Position numbers and translations under genes: made by a program. The notes under the pieces are model-generated. The model did not search any database and was not told where the DNA came from. It worked only from the letters and a program-made list of their open reading frames with translations. From Sabellastarte sp. h YS-2021 (taxonomy: Eukaryota > Annelida > Polychaeta > Sabellida > Sabellidae), in contig OZ024933.1 in the NCBI GenBank assembly GCA_964017235.1, positions 9,241,962 through 9,305,961 on the forward strand: a stretch of 64,000 bases of DNA, written 5' to 3'. Shown in pieces: positions 56,174 through 64,000 of the stretch (position 1 is its first letter; each line of letters starts with the position of its first letter).

Positions 56174-58193
56174 ATAGTGAGCTAACATCTGAAGTAAGTA
56201 GTAGGGTTCCTTCACTTATGAGTCCTAGTTCTTTCCAGTTGAGAGATAAAGTCTTGTGTATCTCTAACATAGGATTTTTGTAATGGTCAAGAATTTAAGT
56301 AAAACAGCTAAATGGAAACAAACCTCAAAATTCTTTAATAACAGGCAAAGAAATCCCACAGAACTAGCTTTTGCTGATTGCAACACAGAGATAAATCAAT
56401 TCTCATGGGGGGCCTTAGCTAATCCTTGCTCTTTTAGGTGACGCAGCCCTTGTAAAGTCAGTTGGAGGTGGAATACAACAGGCCAAGTGAGTTCAGAGGT
56501 CAGGGAAAGGTCAATGCGATGTGAAAACAGACGGGGCTGGTTTGGGCTTTTATTTACATCTTGGTATTGAATATGTACACTATACAGGGTATTTAAAATA
56601 TTTTATGTAAAACATGAAATTTTTTAAAACCACCATAAAATAAAATAAAATGTATAAGAACCATATAACACATGTAATATGATCACAGGTAATATAACAC
56701 AGAGTTGGTTGGTATTGTTCTACTGATCATGTCTGTTAACAACACAGTTCAAGTTGCGAAAATAAGGTCAAAGTTGGTGTGAAGTTGGTGTGAAAGGTCA
56801 AACCTGAAAGCCTGGTGTTGCCATAAGTGAGGACATCTACAACTGCATGATTATCACAATAAATGTGTACACATTTGTTGGCCCAAAAAGCAGCCCAAAC
56901 CTTGAGGGCCACCACAACATTCAACATCTCCAAGTGTACAATGTTATAACCATTAAAGCACTTGGGAATGGGAATGGTGTAGACAAAATAGCCTTGTAGA
57001 CAAGCATCAGGATATATGCGAATGTTAAGTGGTTAATGTCATATATAGTAATCCCATTGTAAGACTTGAGGAAAGTCTGAAACCAGACTAGATCTCTAAA
57101 GAATTCACGAGTGAGGACAACATGATCATTCTCAAAATTGTCTCTCAACAACTGTAACATACGATTTAAGAAGTACCTAGCTGGTTAAACACACTTGGAA
57201 ATGTATAATAACAGGCCCAACAGGGACTTAAGTTGACCTTTGATGACAGTTCTCTTATCTGACCACTCATGACAAACCCTGACAATCTCAGATAACTTAT
57301 TAGAAGGTATAGATATGGTTCTGTCAATAGTGTTGAATAAAATACCTAAGCAGATAACCTTGGTATCTGAAGGACACAGCTTCTTATGGCTAATATCCAG
57401 ACCTAGGTCCTGCAACAAGTTCAACAAAAATTGATAAGATTGGTGGGCAGTGGACGGCAAACCACAGTATATGAGGTCATCAATGTAGTTCATTAGGGCA
57501 TTATGACCATGTCTTGCCATGATATATTTAATGCTATCGCTTATCTTACTAAAGAAAAAAATATATTAAGCGATATCCGAAGGGAACCGACAGGACCAGA
57601 TAAAGCTGATTTTTGTGTTGCAAACCTAATAGATCAATATTACCTGGGTCAATTTTTAACTGCCTAAAAGCTCGGCTAATATCGACCTTGGATATTCTAG
57701 CCGAAGGACCCAGAGCCCGAAGAGTTCGGATAATGGAGTCTACTGAAGGGTAATGCATTTGAAACTCTGTACCTAGATGAGATTTTTTTGCCACCCCATC
57801 ATTAACTGATAGACCTTTGGGAAAGCTTAAATCTATAATAGCACGACAAGAATCGGATCCGGATTTCTCCCGGGTCATAAAGGGGGAAATATGCATTTTA
57901 ATGGGTGGAGCATCAAAAGGTCCCAGTATAGCTTCAAACTGCAGCTCCTCTTGCACGTACTTGTCAATATGTTCAGAAAAGTTCTTAGCTGAAGCATGAT
58001 TAACAAGAGTGCTTGCCAAGTGCCTAGATCTGTCAAAGTCAAGAGGAAACCCAAATTCAATTAGGTCACATAGTTGTTTGTCAAAATAATCACAGAGATG
58101 AGCCCTCCAACTGGAGATTTTCAGGTTAGTCTTTACAGGAATGCGAAGTCCCAAAAAATTGGGAATACCACACTTCCTAATCATTTTATGTGC
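56174..58193. repeat. Tandem duplication, copy B (2,020 bp)
   Basis: Second copy of 54150-56169. At its right end the DIRS-like reading continues without interruption beyond 58193, so this is the original arrangement at that side, whereas at the left side of copy A the PLE reading continues. The parental state was therefore a single copy. Confidence 0.9.
56736..57160 (-). mobile_element. DIRS-like RNase H region (also 54712-55136)
   Basis: Contains NVVVALKVWAAFWANKCVHI then YCDNHAVVDVLTYG, the RNase H core of DIRS-type elements (the acidic YCDN box and the following helix), and upstream FFRDLVWFQTFLKSYNGITI, the connection region that precedes RNase H. An identical copy is at 54712-55136 because of the tandem duplication. 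Fossil; broken. Confidence 0.7.
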
Positions 58194-58937
58194 TTGCAAA
58201 ACCTGCCACACCTTCTTAGTGCCCTGGCATAATAGTATAGGGGTGAGTGGTATACATCCAAAGTTCGAACCCAGCTGTTGTGTGCCCATGAAAAAATCAG
58301 TACAACCTGCCATACTAGTTTGGCCATTATTAACCAGATTCAAGCCCTCCCTATTACTGGGCACAGGAACCTTTTTGTTAATCGAACAACTATCTGCTAT
58401 GCTAGTCTTGGGAGTAGCCTCAGAAACAGGTGAGTCATTCCTAAGGGAGTTATGGTGGTTCAACAGATCCGAAACGGGACTGGACTCAAACCCTTGTTCA
58501 CTTTGATTGTCAGTATAGCCGGACTCCATGCTTGCTAATGGTTGAAACTGATTAGAACATGGAATTTCAAAAGACTGGTCACTGATTACTGGTTTCTGTA
58601 CAATAGGCAGAGAATGGTGTGCATTCTTTTTCTTACCTGTGGAGGTACTATCCTTTAACTTAACTCCAGAAACTCCATTGCCACCATCTCTATGTGACTT
58701 GATTAAAATGTTTCTGTGTACTTGTTTACAGACAACAGGAGGTACTGCATTACTATTAAATACCTTTGACCTACCTGCACTTACTTTGCAAGTATTAGTG
58801 CTAAAACCCCTGTCGCACTTACCTGCTACAACCGAAGGAAATGATCTAGTATTTGTAACATTACAAAAGGCAAGGGCTCTGTCAGCCATACATTTGACTT
58901 GTGAAACGTTTACACTTAACAATTCATCAACTTCCAA
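57185..58937 (-). mobile_element. DIRS-like reverse transcriptase region (partly repeated at 55161-56160)
   Basis: The stretch 57549-58937 is open for 462 codons. Its first ~240 residues are a polar linker; then come KMHISPFMTREK, CRAIIDLSFPKGLSVND, ISKVDISRAFRQLKIDPG (palm motif A) and LVLSVPFGYR. The neighbouring stretch 57185-57520 holds the YIDDL active-site box (ALMNYIDDLIYCGLPSTAHQ). These words are characteristic of DIRS-group RTs. The 3' two thirds are repeated in copy A. Fossil; some breaks. Confidence 0.8.
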
Positions 58938-58989
58938 AGCATTAGCAAATGAGTTGGTAAAGAACCCGGTGACCTGAGTATGACCAACA

Positions 58990-59180
58990 AGGGTCGCACT
59001 CTCATTTAGTCGGTTTTTTTAACCTCATTCTTTACATTGCGTTGGAACTTCCTACATTCCACCTGTGGGTGGCTAAAAAGCCTACCTTCTTTGTTCCAAC
59101 AGTGAGAACAAATGTTCCTGTACGTGACACCCTAATTCTCATGAGTTTGCTTTGTAGACAGGCACCTTTGTTAAAATATA
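58990..59180 (-). mobile_element. DIRS-like gag Cys/His knuckle region, downstream of the LINE
   Basis: Minus-strand text with FNKGACLQSK followed by ICSHCWNKEGRLFSHP is the Cys/His knuckle found near the end of gag proteins of DIRS-type elements. It lies directly 3' of the LINE insertion and leads into the RT region, and so marks where the interrupted gag region resumes. Fossil. Confidence 0.6.
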
Positions 59181-62100
59181 ATTCTATTCTAATTCTAATC
59201 CTAATTGGACTTTTATAGCGATTAATCTCCCCAAACAAGAGGACTCTAAGGCGCAACAAAACAAAAAGCAGTCAACAAAATTCTGTGTCCAGGGACATAA
59301 CAGGGGTCGAACACCACGGAGAACGCCAGGAGGATGATTCAGGCTAGGGTGGATATGCTTCGGTGTACAGGTAGGTTTTAAGCTGTTTTCTGAAGGAGGC
59401 CAGGGATGGAGAGGCACGAATCACATCAGGGAGAGTATTCCACACAGTAGGAGCATCAAACGCAAAACTATTACCAAACTGTTTGACAGATTTATGAACA
59501 GAGGGGCAGAACTTTGGAATAACTAGGAAATTACCACCACTTTGACTGCGCCTGGTACTATAAGAACTGCTGTAGGAAGAAAGATGTGGTGAAAAATACC
59601 TGGGAAAACCTGTGTGAAGATACTTATAAACAAGTGTGACTGTCTTGAACACAATGCGCTGTTCAACAGGAAGCCAATGCAGTTTCCTTAGCACAGGAGT
59701 TATGCTGGTGTATCGACTGGTGTTTGATACAATTCTAGCTGCGCTATTTTGGATGCACTGTAATTTGCGTAGATTGAACTTGGACAGGCTCCTGAAAAGT
59801 GAGTTGCAGTAATCCAACCGACTACTAACAAGAGCGTTGGCTACAAGCACAGAAACATCATGAGTAAGAAACCGCCTGACATGTCTGAAGTCACGGAGTT
59901 TAACAAAACAACTTTTGCAGACATTCTGAACATGCTTCGACAAAGAGAAATCTGAATCAAGCCACACACCCAGATTTTTTACTGAATCTGCAGGGTAGAG
60001 TGAGTTGCCCAGGATATCAATTGGAAAAAATGCTTTCAACTTATCCCTTTGTCTCTTCGAACCAAAGATGATAAACTCAGTCTTATCAGGATTCAGTTTG
60101 AGCTTACTAGTTGTCATCCACTCTTTAACATCATTTAGGCACTTATTTAGCTTTTCAAAGGCAGCAGATGCATTCTTCTGGGATAAATGTATATAAAGTT
60201 GGCTATCATCTGCATAGAAATGAAACTTTATTCCATTATGTTTACTGATAACGGAACTGAGGGGGGTAGTGTACAATGAGAACAACAAAGGACCCAGGAC
60301 AGAACCTTGGGGAACACCAAATAGGAGTTTACAAACATCTGACAAAGTAGAACCAATTTTTACTGATTGGTAACGGTCCATTAGGTAGGATGTGAACCAT
60401 TTCAGAATGGAGCCACTGACCCCAAACCAGTTTTGGAGGCAACCCAGAAGAGTAGAGTGATCAATGGTGTCGAAGGCAGCAGACAAGTCAAGCAATACCA
60501 AGGCAGTGGATTCACCTCTTGACAATGATAAGTGAACCTCATTTTTTATGTAGAGAAGAGCAGTCTCAGTTGAATGGCCCGCCTTATATGCCGACTGGTG
60601 CGGGTTGTCTAAGTTATTGGCATTAATATGTTCTAACAGCTGCTTAGCAACCACACGTTCTACCAATTTAGATATAAAACTGAGACCTGATACAGGGCGA
60701 TAATTCTTAAGGTCATTTGAGGGAAGATTTGGCTTTTTAATAAGTGGAGTGACCACAGCAGATTTGAAGGCATCAGGAACGCATCCCTCCATGAGTGAGC
60801 AGTTGACCAGCTTTGTAAGGGATGGTAGCAATATATCAATGCATTCCTTAATCAGGAATGTCGGCAGAGGGTCCAACAGGCATGATTTTGTTGGTGATGC
60901 TTCAATTATTTTATCAACAGCATCTTCAGAAACTTGCCTAAAGACAGTAATTAGGGGAGGATCTGAAGGAGGGTTAACATCATATTCAGTGCCAGAAGAA
61001 GCAAAATTATCTCTGATCTTCTTGATTTTGTTGGTGAAGAAGGAGGCAAACTGGTCAGCCAATGACTTTTCGGACTCATGAGATGGAAGTGTGGCATCAG
61101 AAACCCTGTTCAGGGTCTTATGGAGCTCACGCCAAAGTTTTCGAGAGTCATGACTATTGTCTGAGATCAGTTTGCTATAGTAGTCTGATTTATCTTTATT
61201 TACAAGTGCATTGCACCGAGCAATCTGGCGACGAAGCCTACTCCTGTTAAGTGTACTTTTAGCCCTACGCCAGGTTCTCTCAAATTGGCGCCTAAGGGAC
61301 TTTGCACGTCGATAATCATCAGACATCCAATCGGCGGACTCCTTTTTCGTCAATTTAGATATAAGAGGTGCATGCCTATCCAGAACATCACTCAAATCAT
61401 GTACATATTGATCATACAGATCGACAACAGCATCAGCTGGAGACTTGACGAAGGACGTATTTTTGAGATCTGAGCGGAAGTCAGACATATTGATACGGTG
61501 GAACCTTCTATATTGAACTACATTTGGAGTATGAGACACTTGACAAGGGAAGGCAACTGAACATTTGACTAATGCGTGATCGGAAACAAAGTCACAAATT
61601 TTAACATCAGCAATGGTGTCCTGATCACAGGGAGATAAAATCAGGTCCAATATGTGACCATGTAGATGAGTAGGTTTATTGACTAACTGTTTGAGGTCAC
61701 ATGAATCAAGAAAGGTAGTGAATTTCTGACCGTCACCAACTGGAACATCAACATGAATGTTGAAGTCGCCACAAATGTAATATGAAGAATTAATGGATGA
61801 AAGGTAACCAACAAATGACATGAATTCTTCGAGAAAATTACAGGTACATGATCCTGGAGGGCGATAGATGCAGGCAAGCAACACTGAATGGCCATGAAGC
61901 CCGATTGACACCACTATATTTTCAAATGACTGATAACAAGGAGTTTCAATTATATGGGGTCTGTAGGAGGATCTGATGAAAAAACCCACACCACCACCAA
62001 TACCTGAGGGACGAGGCTTGTGAGGAAAGTTAAAATCGGGAGGAGTTATAGACCGTAAGAAGCTGTCAGAGTCAAATGGACGTATGTGTGTTTCCGTGAG

Positions 62101-62205
62101 GCATAGAAGATCAAGGTCGTATGAAGCCACCATGTCGGCAAGGAGAGGACAGGGAAACACTCTGCCCCCATTCAAACCCTTGTCCTGTGCCCTCTGAGTA
62201 CTGCC
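59180..62205 (-). mobile_element. CR1-like LINE, almost intact, inserted in the DIRS gag
   Basis: A non-LTR retrotransposon of the Jockey/CR1 group in the same orientation as its host element. One frame (59344-62685, shared with host sequence at its start) contains the apurinic-type endonuclease and RT. Seen in the endonuclease: DLLCLTETHI (about residues 191-201 of the open frame), GDFNIH (306) and SDHALVK (368). In the RT: LVLLDLSAAFDTIDH (729), GVPQGSVLGPLLF (790) and FYADDSQL (823). The C-terminal region CIQNSAARIV and LHWLPVEQRI is typical of CR1 relatives. The 5' end is truncated: no ORF1 and only the edge of the first endonuclease motif. The 3' end is a short TTAGAA-type repeat at about 59181-59205, as in CR1/L2-like tails. 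No internal stop or frameshift is visible after the truncation, so the insertion is recent. Confidence 0.85.
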
Positions 62206-62209
62206 CTGA

Positions 62210-63339
62210 CCAACCACGTGCCTTTGTGCATGGGCTCTCCTAACTCTATCAATTTTCTCAGTGTTCTGCCAACCAGCAATCTCCCCTGGTTCCATGCGAC
62301 ACAGCAGAACCGCATGGCTGTCCTTTGCAGAAGCCCAGGAGAAGTCAGTGGCGTCATCTAAAAGATTAATTACATAATCTAGCATATTCTCTTTTGTGAC
62401 CATGTCTGACTCCTCCTGGATGGTCCTGCAAAACCCAGACATCCACTGTATGGGGGACAATTGATTATAAGTAACCCTATCTTTATTCTGACCAGCAAGG
62501 ATGAATTCGTGGGGCCATTTGACCCTATGAGGGACAAACACCTCCACAGACCCACCCCTCTGTGACTTAATGTTTTGCTTACCTGGGATAGCAAGTCTTT
62601 CCTGAACTTGCTGCTGAATGTTTAATTCATGTATCAACCTATCAGGGGGGAACATAGCCCGTGCGTTGGGACACTGTGGCGTCATTTACACCCGAACTGT
62701 CCTGTGGCAGTTGGACATGTGTTTTAGCCTTGTTTTGACTTTTGGATTTTTTGACCTGAGCTCTGACTTTGGGTTTAGTACCAGTATTGGAAATGGTATT
62801 CTTTTCAATACTGTCCAACCGTTTGCCCAACGTGCTCAATTGCTGGCAAATTTTTTGGTTAATGAGGAGTTCGAACCCGAGGTACCAGGGACACTGTCCC
62901 TGCCACCACCAGTTGAAGCACTCTGTTTATCAGAAGTAATAGGGGACAAATTTTGATCTGAACTACGAATGAAATTTGATATGTCAATGTCCGACTCACT
63001 ATCTGAAAGTTCAGAAAACACTTGCCCAGCCTGCACTGACTCCATGTGACTCCTCGACGCCGTCAGAAAATCTTCATCAGTGGCCAACTGTATCTGGACA
63101 GGAATACTGCACTCCCTTCTATTTGATCTGAGGTTATATCTATTCGCCTCCATCAAGACAGTAACATCAAGCAAAATAAAAAAAAATAAAAATCTAAAAT
63201 CTTTTGATGTGCACTGGTCAGCTTTCAAATTCAAAGTGGCCTGCAAACTGGAGGTGGCAATGGCAAATGACGCTGGACCAATAGGAAGCAATCTAACAAA
63301 CAGCATGGCAGCATCTGAAATAACCCTAAGGTGGGACAT
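62210..63339 (-). mobile_element. DIRS-like gag region, upstream of the LINE
   Basis: Starts near 63153 with MEANRYNLRSNRRECS and an acidic Ser-rich stretch, then (before 62685) a coiled segment, then PHRVKWPHEFILAGQNKDRV, LSPIQWMSGFCRTIQEE, NMLDYVINLLDDATDFSWAS and KDSHAVLLCRMEPGEI. This helical Trp-rich block ending in KIDRVRRAHAQRHV is a recurring gag-like protein of DIRS-type elements in marine invertebrates. It is cut by the LINE soon after. Fossil with a small number of breaks. Confidence 0.65.
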
Positions 63340-63400
63340 AAAGGAATGAGCCCCGAGACACCTAGATGTCTCCTAGCAAACAGGTTGCTACAGTGGTAGG

Positions 63401-63479
63401 GGGTACAAGCTTTGCTTGACTTACCTCCAGACCTAACTCATCAAGAAGAGACAATAAAGTAAGTTAAGAGTTATGAATT
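63401..63479. other. Junction between two DIRS-like copies
   Basis: Short non-coding junction. Just before it, GACACCTAGATGTC (63357-63370) is a near-palindrome that may mark the 5' border of the first copy. Confidence 0.3.
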
Positions 63480-64000
63480 TTTTATGGAAGACCTATATAT
63501 ATGAGGTCATCAATGTAGTTTATTAGGGCGTTAAGACCAAAATTTATCATAATATATCTGGTGGCGTCTGAGCACCTCTCAGAAATTCCAGATCCGTGAT
63601 GAAATCCAAATGACAAAGATCTGTCCAGGAAGACATTTTTATGACAAATTCCTAGAAGATCAATGTCGCACGGATAAATACAGATATGCCTGAAGGGCTT
63701 ACTTATGTCAATCTTGTAAATTAGAGCCCAAGGATCAAGTTTTTCAGTTCTCTAGTTATATCATCCAATGAGGGGTATTTAAACAGAAAAAGGAACTTAG
63801 ATAAATATTCTTATTAACTGCACAGTTGACTGAAGCATTTTTGGGTCAACTAAGATCGACAATAGTACGTCTCTTATCAGAATTTTGTTTTGCCCTGGTA
63901 ATTAGAGGGGGAAATGTGCACATGAATAGGAGTTTCCTGCAAGGAACCATAAAGATCATCAGATCGAAGTTCAGAAATATATTGTTCAATGTGTTCTTCA
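63480..64000 (-). mobile_element. Second, older DIRS-like RT fragment, runs off the window
   Basis: The minus strand again shows the DIRS RT signature INYIDDLI (about 63502-63530) and, further upstream, HVHISPLITRAKQN and a TIVDLS block, in the order expected of the palm. It is clearly diverged from the RT at 57185-58937, with several breaks, and is therefore an older copy. It continues past the window edge. Confidence 0.65.

Larger units (their letters stand above)
54250..63400 (-). mobile_element. DIRS-like retrotransposon fossil, nested and duplicated
   Basis: A minus-strand element of the DIRS type (tyrosine-recombinase retrotransposon, related to LTR elements). From its 5' side: a gag-like region beginning near 63153, interrupted by the LINE at about 59180-62200; a gag Cys/His knuckle region at 58990-59180; RT (57185-58937); RNase H (56736-57160); then the duplicated second copy of the RT/RNase H part. 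No tyrosine recombinase region was recognised, so the 3' part is missing or replaced by the PLE junction. It looks fairly young because long open stretches survive; there are a handful of breaks besides the insertion and duplication. Confidence 0.75.

Noticed and set aside
1-64000. CRISPR arrays, bacterial operons, rRNA genes
   Set aside because: Nothing with regular spacers, ribosome-binding-site-led gene runs or rRNA sequence was seen; the window is clearly eukaryotic.

Overview
The window looks like nuclear DNA of an animal, most likely a marine invertebrate and perhaps a mollusc or other lophotrochozoan. It is AT-rich, has small phase-1 exons with GT-AG borders separated by long introns, and carries Penelope-like, DIRS-like and CR1-like retroelements together with many short inverted-repeat elements. 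The species assignment is inference only. No bacterial genes, CRISPR array, rRNA or functional tRNA gene was seen.

Layout. 1-2200: little recognisable, with one coding-like minus-strand relic. 2200-8200: a Penelope-like element (PLE) on the plus strand with GIY-YIG endonuclease, flanked by an inverted copy of its own 3' end and followed by a second copy of its 5' head; the heads hold a hammerhead-ribozyme-like signature. 9300-11100: a possible small secreted-protein gene or pseudogene on the minus strand, then a 620-bp terminal-inverted-repeat element. 11982-30952: the main host gene, the 3' part of an immunoglobulin/fibronectin-III transmembrane receptor on the plus strand. 31-53 kb: mostly non-coding DNA rich in dispersed and inverted repeats, plus a possible cysteine-rich exon on the minus strand (38320-38589) and a gag-like fossil (51.6-52.9 kb). 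53.5-64 kb: a nest of retroelements on the minus strand: a PLE fragment, a DIRS-like fossil whose RT/RNase H part lies in a 2,020-bp tandem duplication, a nearly intact CR1-like LINE inserted in the DIRS gag region, and a second, more diverged DIRS fragment running off the end.

The receptor gene can be followed exon by exon: three Ig-like domains, one FN3 domain, a membrane helix and a tyrosine-rich tail. Every internal exon is phase 1-1, so exons can be skipped or swapped without changing frame. The tail matches the consensus of an ITSM (TIYPRV) and an ITIM (VGYANV). The last part of the tail is a duplicated cassette: a 63-bp tyrosine exon followed by a terminal exon occurs twice about 3 kb apart with related intron sequence. 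The two copies would give different C-termini, one with YANV and YLEPV and one with YEVI and no terminal tyrosine. This alternative signalling tail is the most interesting host feature. The 5' end of the gene (signal peptide, promoter) was not found.
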